DNA of 64,000 nt from Myxococcus stipitatus DSM 14675 (GTDB lineage Bacteria; Myxococcota; Myxococcia; Myxococcales; Myxococcaceae), in contig NC_020126.1 in the NCBI RefSeq assembly GCF_000331735.1, positions 5,350,501-5,414,500 on the forward strand. Reading direction: 5' to 3'. Made by a program: the position numbers and the translations under genes. Below, piece after piece: positions 1 to 12,396 of this stretch. Numbering within the stretch: position 1 is the stretch's first letter; every line of letters begins with the position of its first letter. Under the pieces are notes generated by a model, which saw only the letters and a list, made by a program, of their open reading frames with translations, was not told where the DNA came from and searched no databases.

Positions 1-460
1 GCTCCGCGAAGCAGCGGTCCACGAGCGCGGCCGCCGTCTCCAGGCCCGAGCACAGGTAGACGGCGGCGAAGACGGCCTCGAGGGCGTCCGCCAGCACGGA
101 GTTCTTCTCGCGCCCGCCCGACTGCAGCTCGCCCCGGCCCAGGAGCAGCAAGTCCCCCAGGGGGATGCTCCGAGCCACCCGCGCCAGCCCGTCCTCGTTG
201 ACCACCCGGGCGCGCATCTTCGTGAGGTCGCCCTCCGACACGCCAGGGAAGCGGTCCATCAGCCGGTGGCTCACGGCGAGGTTCACCACCGAGTCCCCCA
301 GGAACTCCAGGCGCTGGTTGTCCTTGAGGTCCTTGTCCCGCGACTCATTGACGTAGGTCTTGTGGGTGAGGGCCTCCAGCGCGACTTCCCTGCGCGAGAA
401 CACCAGCCCCAGACGCTTCTCCAGGGTCTCCACCCGCTCCGCCACACTCAGCTTCTCCAC
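1..460 (-). CDS. rnc: Ribonuclease III, 3' part outside the window (partial)
   Basis: Double-strand-specific endoribonuclease for rRNA and mRNA processing. The visible N-terminal part holds the RNase III signature NQRLEFLGDSV near residue 45, with the metal-binding Glu and Asp, and a second acidic motif LADALEAVFAA with Asp and Glu. The dsRNA-binding domain would lie beyond base 1. I chose the GTG at 460 (VEKLSVAERV); AGGAG lies about 12 bases upstream, and a second in-frame GTG lies 15 bases inside. It starts 9 bases after the stop of the upstream hypothetical gene, so it is probably the last gene of the acyl-CoA dehydrogenase operon. Confidence 0.93.
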   Translation of the reverse strand, partial: MEKLSVAERVETLEKRLGLVFSRREVALEALTHKTYVNESRDKDLKDNQRLEFLGDSVVNLAVSHRLMDRFPGVSEGDLTKMRARVVNEDGLARVARSIPLGDLLLLGRGELQSGGREKNSVLADALEAVFAAVYLCSGLETAAALVDRCFAE

Positions 461-469
461 GGACGTCTC

Positions 470-1330
470 TCACTCCTGAGGCGCGTCAGGGCCCACGAGC
501 CTCACGGCTTCGGGACGGACCTTCAGCAACGCCGCCACCATCCGGACAATGCCCGGAAATTCATCCAACTCGAATCGGCCCGCCCACACCTTGCCCTGGG
601 CACCCGCCAACAGTCCCCGGAAGGTGCGTCCCGCCACCCTCGCGGCGGCGAAGCGGTACGGCCGACCCTCCACCTGCAACTGCGCCAACAACTCCAAGCT
701 GCTGCGGGGTGGAACCAACGACTCCGCCCCGAACTTCTCCACGATGTCGGAGAAACGCACCAGCCCCGCACCGGGAGGTGGCTGAGGCCGGCTGGCGGGC
801 TCTCCCAGGAGCGCGGCCAGGTAGCCCGTGAGGGCCGCCCGCTCCCGGAACTCCGACAGCTCCAGCGTGTGCCCCGCACCACCGGCCACGTCCGACTGGT
901 CCCGCTGCGCCCGCGCGATGCGGAAGTTGCCCAGCCGGTCCGCGGCGAGCAGCACGGCCAGGTCCCCTTCGAGGACCTCGGTGGACAGCTCCAGCGTCTC
1001 CGGGTCCACCCGAGGCGGGAGCCCCAGCACCTGGAGCTCCGCGGAGCGGCGCTGCACGTGGAAGATGTGCTCGTTGAAGGCGTCCGACAGCAGCGCTTCG
1101 ATATCCGCGACGTCGCTGAGCGCCCCCACGAGGATGGGCGCGAGCCCCACCACCGCCGCCGGGGAGATGGGGATGAGCCGGTCCCCCATCACCTGGAAGG
1201 TCACCTCGGCGATGAAGGCCTTGGTCACGGGATTGACGAGAGGCGACGACTCCAGGTCCAGCACCGCCTCGATGCCGGCCGCATCCTCACGTACCTGAAG
1301 CCCGAGTGCTTCCAGCCGTGCCGTGTCCAT
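470..1330 (-). CDS. Conserved hypothetical protein, 286 aa
   Basis: I do not recognise the family. The protein is soluble, with no signal peptide or membrane segment. A hydrophobic stretch around residues 55-75 (ISPAAVVGLAPILVGALSDV) reads as a buried helix. The ATG at 1330 overlaps the stop of the acyl-CoA dehydrogenase (TGATG), which argues for this start over a TTG one codon earlier. It sits between a catabolic dehydrogenase and rnc with short spacing, so it is co-transcribed. The context gives no clear function. Confidence 0.75.
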   Translation of the reverse strand: MDTARLEALGLQVREDAAGIEAVLDLESSPLVNPVTKAFIAEVTFQVMGDRLIPISPAAVVGLAPILVGALSDVADIEALLSDAFNEHIFHVQRRSAELQVLGLPPRVDPETLELSTEVLEGDLAVLLAADRLGNFRIARAQRDQSDVAGGAGHTLELSEFRERAALTGYLAALLGEPASRPQPPPGAGLVRFSDIVEKFGAESLVPPRSSLELLAQLQVEGRPYRFAAARVAGRTFRGLLAGAQGKVWAGRFELDEFPGIVRMVAALLKVRPEAVRLVGPDAPQE

Positions 1331-2475
1331 CAAGCCCCTTTGAAGGTCTCTCTCGCGATGATGGTGCGTTGGATTTCGCTCGTTCCCTCGCCAATTTCAC
1401 ACAATTTGGCGTCGCGCAGGTAGCGCTCGACGGGGAATTCACGGGTGTAGCCATAGCCGCCGTGGATCTGCACGGCCTTGGAGCTGGCGCGCATGGCGGC
1501 CTCGGAGGCGAACAGCTTCGCCATCGCGGCCTCCCGGGAGTACGGCTGACCCGCGTCGGCCAGCCGTGCCGCGCGGTGGACCAGCAGCCGCGCCGCGTCC
1601 GTCTCCGTCTTCATGTCCGCCATCATCCAGCGCAGCGCCTGGAACTCGCCAATGGGCTGGCCGAACGCGGTGCGCTCCTTCGAGTACCGCGCCGACTCCT
1701 CCAGCGCGCCCCGGGCCAGGCCCACCGCCAGCGCGCCGATGGTGATGCGGCCGCGGTCGAGGATCTTCATCGTGTCGATGAAGCCATGGTTCACCTCGCC
1801 CACGCGGCTGGAGTCCGGGACGACCACGTTCTCCAGGATGAGCTCCGCCGTGTCCGACGAGCGCATGCCCAGCTTTCCGTGGATGGCGCGCTGGCTGAAC
1901 CCGGGCATCCCCTTCTCCAGCAGGAAGGCGGTGATGCCCTTCTGCCGCTTCTCAGGAGCCGTCACCGCGAGCACCACGAAGACGTCGCCCACGGTGCCCT
2001 GGGTGATGAACATCTTGGTGCCGTTGAGCACCCAGTCGTTGCCCTGGCGCACCGCCGTCGTCTTCATCCCCGACGCGTCCGAGCCGGACCCGGGCTCCGT
2101 CAGGCCCCACGCGCCCAGGTACTCACCCGTGGCCAGCTTGGGCAGGAACTTCTCGTGCTGCGCGGCGTTGCCGAAGACGCGCAGGTGGCTGGTGCCCAGG
2201 CCGTTGTGGCTGGCCACCGTCAGCGCCAGCGAGCCGTCGTACCGGGCGATCTCCTCCACGGCCACCGCCACGGCGAGCGAGTCCATGGCCGCCCCGCCGT
2301 ACTTCTCCCCGACGAGGATGCCCATGACGCCGAGCTGTCCCAGCTCGCGCACGACTTCCATGGGGAACTTCTCCTCCTTGTCCCACTGGCCGGCGTACGG
2401 CTTCACCTGGCGTTCGCAGAAGTCTCGGAGGGAGGACTGGAGGGCGCGATGACTCTCGGGAAGTTCGAAGTCCAT
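1330..2475 (-). CDS. Acyl-CoA dehydrogenase (short/branched-chain type)
   Basis: FAD enzyme that makes the alpha,beta double bond in an acyl-CoA, passing electrons to ETF. The 381-aa length is typical. Family landmarks are [10 protein letters not shown] and FITQG (flavin and substrate site) and the C-terminal [10 protein letters not shown], whose first Glu is the catalytic base of short/medium-chain enzymes. Classical isovaleryl-CoA dehydrogenases carry Ala or Gly there and use a different Glu, so this is not a textbook isovaleryl-CoA dehydrogenase, although the neighbours suggest branched-chain acyl-CoA breakdown. It starts 68 bases after the carboxyltransferase stop and overlaps the next gene by TGATG. 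Confidence 0.93.
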   Translation of the reverse strand: MDFELPESHRALQSSLRDFCERQVKPYAGQWDKEEKFPMEVVRELGQLGVMGILVGEKYGGAAMDSLAVAVAVEEIARYDGSLALTVASHNGLGTSHLRVFGNAAQHEKFLPKLATGEYLGAWGLTEPGSGSDASGMKTTAVRQGNDWVLNGTKMFITQGTVGDVFVVLAVTAPEKRQKGITAFLLEKGMPGFSQRAIHGKLGMRSSDTAELILENVVVPDSSRVGEVNHGFIDTMKILDRGRITIGALAVGLARGALEESARYSKERTAFGQPIGEFQALRWMMADMKTETDAARLLVHRAARLADAGQPYSREAAMAKLFASEAAMRASSKAVQIHGGYGYTREFPVERYLRDAKLCEIGEGTSEIQRTIIARETFKGA

Positions 2476-2543
2476 GGTCGGTGGATCTATAGCAAAGGGT
2501 TCCGGAAGGCAGAGCGCCTTCCGGACAGGTCAAGAATACCTAC

Positions 2544-4073
2544 TCAAACGGGATAGACGCCGTGCTTCTTCTCGGCACGGGGCTGCTGGCGCTCGACGTA
2601 CAGGCCATAGCGCTGGGTCAGCTCGTGCCTCAGCCGGTCTCCCGGGACGATGTCATCGATGACCAGCTCGCTGGCCAGCTTGTAGATGTCCACGTCCGCC
2701 TTGTACTCGTCCCGCAGCTTCTGGACATAGGCGGGGCGGTCGGCCTCGGGCAGCTCCTGGATCTTGTTGTAGTAGACGGCGTTGACGGCCGCCTCCGGGC
2801 CCATGACGGCGATCATCGCGCCGGGCAGCGCCAGGGTGGCCTCCGGGGCGAAGCCCGGGCCGCTCATGGCGTAGAGGCCCGCGCCGTAGGCCTTGCGCAC
2901 GACGACGCAGATGCGCGGCACGCTGGCCTCGGACACGGCGGAGATCATCTTCGCGCCGGAGCGGATGATGCCCGCGCGCTCCACCTTGGTGCCGATCATG
3001 AAGCCCGGCACGTCGGCCAGATAGAGCAGCGGGATGTTGAAGGCGTCGCAGAGCCAGATGAAGCGCGCGGCCTTGTCGGCGCTGTCCACGAAGAGCACGC
3101 CGCCCTTGTACTTGGGCTGGTTGGCGACGATGCCCACCGGGCGTCCGTCGATGCGGGCCAGGCCCGTGATGAGCTCCTGGGCGAAGAGCTTCTTCACCTC
3201 GAACCAGCTCCCCTCGTCGATGAGCTCGGTGATGAGCGCATGCATGTCGAAGGGCTTGTTCTGGTCGACGGGGACGATCTCCTCCACCTTCTTCCCGCTG
3301 GCCTTGGGCGCCTTGGGCTCATCGCGGGGAGGCAGCTGGCTGCAGTTCTCCGGGAAGAAGGCCAGGTACTTCTTCGCCGCGGCGATGGCCTCCTGCTCCG
3401 TCTTCACCAGCACGTCGCCACAGCCGGAGATGGAGCAGTGCATCTTCGCGCCGCCCATCTCCTCCAGCGTCACCTTCTCGCCGATGACCATCTCCGCCAT
3501 GCGCGGGCTGCCCAGGTACATGGAGGCATTGCCGTCCACCATGATGACCAGGTCGCAGAAGGCCGGGATGTACGCGCCACCCGCCGCCGAGGGTCCGAAG
3601 AGCAAGCACACCTGGGGCACGTCCCCGGACATGTGCACCTCGTTGTAGAAGATGCGTCCGGCGCCTCGGCGGCCGGGGAACATCTCCACCTGGTCCGTGA
3701 TGCGGGCCCCCGCGGAGTCCACCAGGTAGAGCAACGGGCAGCGCAGCGAGCGGGCGGTCTCCTGGATGCGGAGGATCTTCTCCACCGTGCGGGCACCCCA
3801 GCTCCCGGCCTTCACCGTGGAGTCGTTGGCCATGATGGCCACCGTGCGGCCCGCCACCTTGCCCAGGCCGATGACGACGCCATCCGAGGGCAGCTCCGGG
3901 TCCAGGTTGTTGGCGAGCTTCGCGTCCTCGACGAAGGAACCCTCGTCGACGAGCAAGCGGATGCGCTCGCGCGCGAACAGCTTGCCGGCCTCCTGGTTCT
4001 TCGCGTGGTACTTCTGCGCGCCACCCTTCTCCACCTGGGCGATCTTCTCCAGCAGCTTCGAGTCTTGGGACAT
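2544..4073 (-). CDS. Acyl-CoA carboxylase carboxyltransferase (beta) subunit
   Basis: Carboxyltransferase half of a biotin-dependent acyl-CoA carboxylase (methylcrotonyl- or propionyl-CoA type), 509 aa. It has two crotonase-like halves: YLVDSAGARI and PSAAGGAYIPAFCD in the N-half, and ADVPGFMIGTKVE and YGAGLYAMSGPGF in the C-half, the usual CoA and biotin sites. The ATG at 4073 (MSQDSKLLEK) is preferred because the open frame upstream reads as low-quality coding. No biotin carboxylase or biotin carrier gene is in the window. With the dehydrogenase downstream and the hydratase and lyase nearby, 3-methylcrotonyl-CoA is a plausible substrate. This is an inference. Confidence 0.9.
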   Translation of the reverse strand: MSQDSKLLEKIAQVEKGGAQKYHAKNQEAGKLFARERIRLLVDEGSFVEDAKLANNLDPELPSDGVVIGLGKVAGRTVAIMANDSTVKAGSWGARTVEKILRIQETARSLRCPLLYLVDSAGARITDQVEMFPGRRGAGRIFYNEVHMSGDVPQVCLLFGPSAAGGAYIPAFCDLVIMVDGNASMYLGSPRMAEMVIGEKVTLEEMGGAKMHCSISGCGDVLVKTEQEAIAAAKKYLAFFPENCSQLPPRDEPKAPKASGKKVEEIVPVDQNKPFDMHALITELIDEGSWFEVKKLFAQELITGLARIDGRPVGIVANQPKYKGGVLFVDSADKAARFIWLCDAFNIPLLYLADVPGFMIGTKVERAGIIRSGAKMISAVSEASVPRICVVVRKAYGAGLYAMSGPGFAPEATLALPGAMIAVMGPEAAVNAVYYNKIQELPEADRPAYVQKLRDEYKADVDIYKLASELVIDDIVPGDRLRHELTQRYGLYVERQQPRAEKKHGVYPV

Positions 4074-4279
4074 GGCCCGGGCGACATAGCAGAAAGGCTC
4101 CCAACTGGCTGCTCTCTCACCAAGGGCACGACGCACCCTGTCAGCCAGGCCATGACGCGCTGAGCGAACCCCTGGGTCCGGGGGATGCCGGCACGGGCTC
4201 ACCTGCCTACCTTCAACCCTCGAGGGAGACGCTCCGCGACGCGGCGCGTCCCCGGGCAGCACCGGCTCTGGAGGGATGC

Positions 4280-4639
4280 ATGTTCGCGAAGAAAAAGGCG
4301 ATGTGGACGGCGAAGGGATTGGCCAAGAGCGAGCTGTACCGGAAGTGGATGGCTCACAAGCTCCTCAACGAGCTTCCGCGCGTGGCCCGGGAGCGGTGGG
4401 ACGAATTCGACCCGGATGATGCGCTGCGCCACGTGGGGCTGACGACCTACAAGCCGGGCCGCGCCGGCGTGGGCGGGCTGGGCCTGTTCCTCCTGGGCGC
4501 GGTGGCGGGCGGCGTCGTCGCGCTCCTGCTCACGCCGAAGACGGGCGATGACTTCCGCACCACCGTCAAGGACAAGGCCATGGGCTACATGAACAAGCAG
4601 AACATCGGCCTGGCGCCGGAGAAGAGCGCCAGCGCCTGA
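4280..4639 (+). CDS. YtxH-like small membrane protein
   Basis: 119 aa. One transmembrane helix around residues 65-87 (GLGLFLLGAVAGGVVALLLT) is followed by PKTGDDFR, the pattern of YtxH/gas-vesicle-like proteins, which are linked to envelope stress in other bacteria. The N-terminus is basic. GGAGG stands five bases before the ATG. It is monocistronic and divergent from the carboxyltransferase. The molecular role of the family is poorly defined. Confidence 0.8.
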   Translation: MFAKKKAMWTAKGLAKSELYRKWMAHKLLNELPRVARERWDEFDPDDALRHVGLTTYKPGRAGVGGLGLFLLGAVAGGVVALLLTPKTGDDFRTTVKDKAMGYMNKQNIGLAPEKSASA

Positions 4640-4651
4640 GGCAGCGGGGAG

Positions 4652-4686
4652 CTCGCGCGGAACGTCGCTCGCTCTCCGCGCGTGAG
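4652..4686. terminator. Weak hairpin between convergent genes
   Basis: CGCGCGGA pairs with TCCGCGCG (8 bp) around a 13-base loop, between the convergent ytxH-like and enoyl-CoA hydratase genes. There is no T-tract, so it may only contribute to termination. Confidence 0.3.
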
Positions 4687-4766
4687 GGCAAAGCGAGGGG
4701 CCGCGGGAGCTCCGTCAGGACATCGAGGGCGGGGGCCGGAGATCCAGGCCGCCGCCCTTCGTGTCT

Positions 4767-7663
<2,897 letters not shown>

Positions 7664-7686
7664 GAAATCCAGCCCACTCCCGGCAC

Positions 7687-9198
7687 TCAGGGGGTGGGAG
7701 GCTTCTCTGGCTGGTAGGTCTGGATGACGCCCTGCACGCGGTCCGTCACGGACTGGAGGGCCCAGGTGGCGGCCGTCGCGGCGTCCAGGCGCGCCAGGGT
7801 CTCCGCCATCATCGTGGAGAGGTCATTCACGGCCCCGAAGAGCTGGGAGACACCCGCGGCCTGCTGCCCCACCGCGGCGGAGATGCGGCGAACGCTGTCG
7901 GTGCTGTTGTCCATCATCGACGAGAGTCCCCGCAGGCTCTCTCCCGACGCGCGCACCACTTCCAGGTCCTGCGCCATCCGGTCGGAGCCCCTGCGGCTCA
8001 GGTCCACCACCGTGTTGATGGACTTGAGCGTGTCATCGAGGATGACGCGCACCTCCTTCGTGGCCTCCTGCGACTGGCGCGCGAGGCGGCGCATCTCCGT
8101 CGCGACGACCGCGAAGCCTCGCCCCTTCTCGCCCGAGCGCGCGGCCTCGATGGCGGCGTTGATGGCCACCATGTTGGACTGGTCCGCCAGGTCCTTCACG
8201 GTGGAGGCGACGGCGGTGAGCTGACGGGCCCGAGCCCCCAGTCCCTCGAGCTGACTCGACAGCAGGGTGGCCTGCTCGCGGATGCCCTCCAGCCCTCGCA
8301 TGCTCTTGCCGATCATCGCCTGCGCGGAGGCTCCCGCATCCCCCGCCTGCGTCGTGGACTCGAGGATGACCTCCGCCTGCCGCGCGGCCACCTCGGACGT
8401 GCGCTGGATCTCCGTCGCCGTCACCTGCGTCTCCGTCAGGGCCTGCGCCTGACGCGACAACATGCGCCGCTGCTCCTCGGTCGACGCGCTCAGCGCGCGC
8501 ACCGCATCCGTCAGGTGGCGGGTGGAGTCCACGAGCGGCTCCACCACTCGCGCCTGGACCTCTCCCTGCACCAGCTCCAGCCGCGCCTGACGAGACGCCA
8601 GGTCCCTCAAGTCCCGCAGGCCGCTGCGGCAGGTGAGGATGAGGAAGACGAGCTCGAACACCACCCACCCCGCATGCTCCAGCGGGCGCAGCATGCTCAC
8701 CAGGCTCGTGCCGAAGATGGACTCGGGCCAGAAGAGGCCGCGCGCCACGTGGTCCACCACGACGACGCCGGCGTAGATGAACAGCACCCGGACGTCCCGG
8801 TACACGGCCAGGAAGGCCAGCGAACCGAAGACGTGGAAGTGTGTCTCGATGCGGCCATCCGTGAGGTGGATGAGCAGCGCGGACGTCAGCGCCTGGGCCA
8901 CGGCGATGGAGAAGCGGGTGGAGGGGCTCCCGGGGCGCAGCAGGCTCAGCGTCACCGGGAGGCTCGCGACGATGAAGCCGAGCACTCCCGCGGCCCAGAC
9001 GTGGGGATGCACCTGGCTGGAGGTCCCCTCCCAGGTCCGAGGCGACAGCACCAGCGCGGTGACAAGCCCGCCCAGCCACTGGAGCCCCATCAGCACCGCG
9101 AACATCCGGTCCGTCCGGCGGCTGAGGGCGTTTTGATGCTCGTCGAAGATGTCCCGCGAGCGTCGCGCGAGGGCCTCCGCGTCGACCGTGTGCGTCAT
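7687..9198 (-). CDS. Methyl-accepting chemotaxis protein with multi-helix membrane sensor
   Basis: 503-aa chemoreceptor-type signal transducer. The first ~200 residues hold about six hydrophobic helices and no large periplasmic loop; a segment IETHFHVF lies between helices. The C-terminal half is a long coiled-coil signalling domain whose hairpin tip, MVAINAAIEAARSGEKGRGF, is the kinase-control region. No HAMP domain is obvious. It would dock on a CheA/CheW complex, but no other che genes are in the window, so the pathway is unknown. The start has no competing candidate nearby. Confidence 0.92.
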   Translation of the reverse strand: MTHTVDAEALARRSRDIFDEHQNALSRRTDRMFAVLMGLQWLGGLVTALVLSPRTWEGTSSQVHPHVWAAGVLGFIVASLPVTLSLLRPGSPSTRFSIAVAQALTSALLIHLTDGRIETHFHVFGSLAFLAVYRDVRVLFIYAGVVVVDHVARGLFWPESIFGTSLVSMLRPLEHAGWVVFELVFLILTCRSGLRDLRDLASRQARLELVQGEVQARVVEPLVDSTRHLTDAVRALSASTEEQRRMLSRQAQALTETQVTATEIQRTSEVAARQAEVILESTTQAGDAGASAQAMIGKSMRGLEGIREQATLLSSQLEGLGARARQLTAVASTVKDLADQSNMVAINAAIEAARSGEKGRGFAVVATEMRRLARQSQEATKEVRVILDDTLKSINTVVDLSRRGSDRMAQDLEVVRASGESLRGLSSMMDNSTDSVRRISAAVGQQAAGVSQLFGAVNDLSTMMAETLARLDAATAATWALQSVTDRVQGVIQTYQPEKPPTP

Positions 9199-9366
9199 GA
9201 AGCCATTTCCCGGGTGCGAATGCAGGGTCGTTTCTACCCCAGGCTACCAGCCGCGTCGCATCACGGGAACCGCTGTCGAAAACTTACGAAGTCACCACCC
9301 CACCTCCACGAACCCAGCCAATCAGGCTCGCTCATGGAGGAGGCAGGCGGGCGCGCGCCCCGCCGC

Positions 9367-10341
9367 TCAGGTCTGCGCGCGCCGAGAGGCCTTCTTCTCC
9401 CGCTCACCCAGCGCGGCCTGGAGGTACTTGCCCGCCAGCTTGCGGCCGATGAGCTCCTGGGCGATCTCGCCCGCTTCGACGAGCCGATCCAGGTTGATGC
9501 CCGTGTCCACGCCCATGCCGTGGAACATGAAGACGGCATCCTCCGTGGCCAGGTTGCCCGCGGCCCCAGGGGCATAGGGACAGCCGCCGAGTCCACCGAT
9601 GCTCGCGTCGAACGTCGTCACGCCGGCCGCCAGGCCCACGAGCGAGTTGGCCAGCGCGGTTCCGCGCGTGTCGTGCAGGTGCAGCGCGAGCTTCTCCACG
9701 GGAATGTGCTGGAGCAGCGCGCCGAGGATCTCCTCCGTCTGCCGGGGCGTCCCCACGCCGATCGTATCGCCCAGGCTGAGCTGGTAGATGCCCGCGTCCA
9801 CCAGGTAGCGGCAGATGTCCACCACGCGCTCCACGGGGACATGGCCCTCGTAGGGGCAGCCCCAGACCGTGGAGAGGTAGCCTCGCACGCGCATCCCGGC
9901 CTGGAGCGCGGCGCCGGTGACTTCGCGCGCGCTCGCCATGGCCTCGGCGATGGTCTTGTTGATGTTCTTCTTGGAGTGGGCCTCGGAGGCGGAGATGAAG
10001 ACCGCGGCCTCCTCGAGGCCCGCGTCCTTCGCGCGCTCCAGGCCCTTGAGGTTGGGCACCAGCGCGGAGAACACGACACCCTCGCGCCGCCCCACCAGCT
10101 TCAGCAACTCCTCCGCGTCCGCCAGCTGGGGAATCCACTTGGGCGAGACGAACGAGGTGACCTCGATGCGCTTCTCACCCGCGCTCACCAGCGCGTCGAT
10201 GAGCCGCGCCTTGTCTCGCGTGGGCAGCGTGCGCAGCTCGTTCTGCAAGCCATCGCGAGGCCCCACTTCGTACACTTCGACCTGCTTCGGAAGCTGGCCT
10301 AGCAGGGTACCGCGCGCTCGTGAATGTGGGGTCTCAGCCAT
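9367..10341 (-). CDS. Hydroxymethylglutaryl-CoA lyase
   Basis: Splits HMG-CoA to acetyl-CoA and acetoacetate, the last step of leucine catabolism. 324 aa, TIM-barrel of the HMGL/DRE family: VGPRDGLQNE near the N-terminus (metal and substrate Arg/Asp), HLHDTRGTALAN (metal His pair), and the HMG-CoA lyase signature with the active Cys, GGLGGCPYAPGAAGN. ATG 10341 overlaps the end of the upstream methyltransferase gene (ATGGCTGA). A 7-residue longer form is possible. Together with the hydratase, carboxyltransferase and dehydrogenase it completes most of a leucine pathway. Confidence 0.92.
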   Translation of the reverse strand: MAETPHSRARGTLLGQLPKQVEVYEVGPRDGLQNELRTLPTRDKARLIDALVSAGEKRIEVTSFVSPKWIPQLADAEELLKLVGRREGVVFSALVPNLKGLERAKDAGLEEAAVFISASEAHSKKNINKTIAEAMASAREVTGAALQAGMRVRGYLSTVWGCPYEGHVPVERVVDICRYLVDAGIYQLSLGDTIGVGTPRQTEEILGALLQHIPVEKLALHLHDTRGTALANSLVGLAAGVTTFDASIGGLGGCPYAPGAAGNLATEDAVFMFHGMGVDTGINLDRLVEAGEIAQELIGRKLAGKYLQAALGEREKKASRRAQT

Positions 10342-11062
10342 CTCGAAGCACCGCTCCAACAATCAGGTCGGCAGACAACTGCGTCAGCGGCTCACCGTCG
10401 AGACCGCCGTGTACCCAGGCGATTGAAAACCCGGTGCTTTCCAACAGCCCGGCAAGTTCCGCAAGGGGATAGTAACGAATGGCGTAGCACGCAGACAGGA
10501 CTCGGCCATCCTTCAGCGTCAACGTCCGCCGCCCCACGTCGCGTCCGGTGGACACGTCGAACTGGCTCTCCTCTTCCAGCACGGCGCCGTCGGGGAGCCT
10601 CCGTTGGAAGGCGGCGCGGGGTGACGCGGCGAGCCGCTCATGCGGCACCGTGTGAAACACCAGTCGCCCTCCTCGCTTCATCGCCCGAGCCACCTCTCGG
10701 AGGATGCCCACGTGCTCGTCGTCCGTGAAGGCGAACAGCGTGGAGTACCAGGCGTAGGCTCCCGACAGCGTCCCGTCCTGGAACGGCAGCGCGCGGAGAT
10801 CTCCTCGGACGACGGGGAAGCCACGGCGCCGCATCGACAGCGAGAGCGCGTCGTTCTCCAGGCCGATGATGCGCTGCGCCAGCGGCCCCGAGGCGTTGAG
10901 TCGCGAGGCATGTCGCCCATGGCCACAGCCCAGGTCCGCGATGAAGCCGGAGCCCGGTGCGTCAGTGAACGCGCGCGCGAGATAGTCCGCCTCTCGCGCC
11001 GTGACTGCTTCGGAGAGGAACGGCAACGTGCTGCGCAGATACAGCTCGCCGAAGAAGTCCAC
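10334..11062 (-). CDS. Class I SAM-dependent methyltransferase
   Basis: 242 aa. The SAM-binding motif I is ADLGCGHGRHASRL near residue 42; a motif II-like acidic residue sits at IGLENDALS and a motif IV-like YSTLFAFTD region follows. The fold is the methyltransferase-11/25 type, so the substrate cannot be predicted. Starts at GTG 11062. It overlaps the HMG-CoA lyase gene by 8 bases, so the two are translated together, though no metabolic link is evident. Confidence 0.85.
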   Translation of the reverse strand: MDFFGELYLRSTLPFLSEAVTAREADYLARAFTDAPGSGFIADLGCGHGRHASRLNASGPLAQRIIGLENDALSLSMRRRGFPVVRGDLRALPFQDGTLSGAYAWYSTLFAFTDDEHVGILREVARAMKRGGRLVFHTVPHERLAASPRAAFQRRLPDGAVLEEESQFDVSTGRDVGRRTLTLKDGRVLSACYAIRYYPLAELAGLLESTGFSIAWVHGGLDGEPLTQLSADLIVGAVLRDG

Positions 11063-11163
11063 GCGAACACGCGGTGGCCGGGGAGTACGGCACCGCCCTC
11101 CTCTCGGAGGGATGTAGCAACCGCGCTCGGGCGTCGCAATGAACCGGACGCGGGCCTGCGAAG

Positions 11164-12357
11164 TCAGCGCCGGGGCGTGAGCTTCGCGCGCAGCCTCCGA
11201 GAGGCCTCGTCGAGCACCGCGTCCGTCTTGCAGAACGCGAACCGGGCGAGCCCCTGTCCCAGATGCCGGTGCTCCGGACTGTAGAAGACACTCGGGGGAA
11301 TGGCCGCCACGCCCACCTCCGAGACGAGGTGCCGGCAGAACGCCACGTCATCGGCGAAGCCGAAGCCAGCGATGTCCGCGAGGATGAAGTAGCTACCGTC
11401 CGGTAGGTAGGCTTTCAGCCCCGCCTCGCGCAGCCCCGCCATCAAGCGCTCACGTCGGGCGAGGTACGCCGCCGCCAGGTCCGTGAAGTAGGCCTCTGGC
11501 AGTCGGAGCGCCGCCGCCATGGCCGCCTGGAGGGGGGACGCGGTGGCGAAGGTCACGAACTGGTGCGCGCGCTGGATGGCATCACGCAAGGCGGGCGGCG
11601 CGATGATCCACCCCACCTTCCAGCCCGTGAGGCTGAAGCTCTTGCCTCCGCTGCTCACCGTCACCGTCCGGTCCGCCAGCGAGGGCACCGTTGCTGGACG
11701 CACGTGGCGCGCGGGCGCGAAGGTGATGTGCTCGTAGACTTCGTCCGACAGCACCTTCACGTCGTGCTCGGCGCACAGCGCGCCAATCCGCTCCAGCTCC
11801 TCGCGCGTGAAGACCTTGCCCGTGGGGTTGTGCGGCGTGTTGAGGATGAGCAGCCTCGTGCGGGGCCCGATGGCCGCGCGCAGCTCGTCCCAGTCGAACC
11901 ACCACTGCGCATGTGCCGCATCGGGCGGACGCAGCGGAACCCAGCGCGGCGTGGCTCCGACGAAGGTGATGTTCGCGTCGTACGAGTCGTAGAACGGCTC
12001 GAAGGCGACCACCTCGTCCCCGGGGTCCACCAAGCCGAGCAACACATCGAGGATGGCCTCGGTGGCGCCGCTGGTCACCGTCACCATGGTGTCCGGGTCC
12101 ACCGTCTGGCCGTGGAAGCGCGCGGCGTGCTCGGCGATGGCCACGCGCAAGTCCCGTGCGCCCGTGGTGATGGCGTACTGGTTGACGCCCTCGCGGATGG
12201 CTCGCTGCGCGGCCTCCTTGACGGCATCGGGCCCGTCGAAGTCGGGGAACCCCTGCCCCAGGTTCACCGCGCCGTGCTTCTGCGCCAGCGCGCTGAACTC
12301 CGAGAAGACAGTGGTGCCAAACCGGGACACGCGCTGCGACAACACGGACCTGGACAT
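11164..12357 (-). CDS. PLP-dependent class I/II aminotransferase (methionine/kynurenine aminotransferase-like)
   Basis: 397 aa, fold-type I. Landmarks are the N-terminal GQGFPDF, TSGATEAI (phosphate site), NTPHNPTGKV (Asn for the pyridine ring side), DEVYEH, the Schiff-base lysine in SSGGKSFSLTGWKVG, and an Arg near the C-terminus in ARFAFCK. GQGFPDFDGP and overall pattern resemble YbdL-like methionine and kynurenine aminotransferases more than aspartate aminotransferase. It is located 39 bases after the PAP2 stop on the same strand, so possibly read from the same transcript. Confidence 0.9.
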   Translation of the reverse strand: MSRSVLSQRVSRFGTTVFSEFSALAQKHGAVNLGQGFPDFDGPDAVKEAAQRAIREGVNQYAITTGARDLRVAIAEHAARFHGQTVDPDTMVTVTSGATEAILDVLLGLVDPGDEVVAFEPFYDSYDANITFVGATPRWVPLRPPDAAHAQWWFDWDELRAAIGPRTRLLILNTPHNPTGKVFTREELERIGALCAEHDVKVLSDEVYEHITFAPARHVRPATVPSLADRTVTVSSGGKSFSLTGWKVGWIIAPPALRDAIQRAHQFVTFATASPLQAAMAAALRLPEAYFTDLAAAYLARRERLMAGLREAGLKAYLPDGSYFILADIAGFGFADDVAFCRHLVSEVGVAAIPPSVFYSPEHRHLGQGLARFAFCKTDAVLDEASRRLRAKLTPRR

Positions 12358-12396
12358 GGAGGCTCCCGAGGGCCGGCGTGGGTCGCCGGGCCGGAC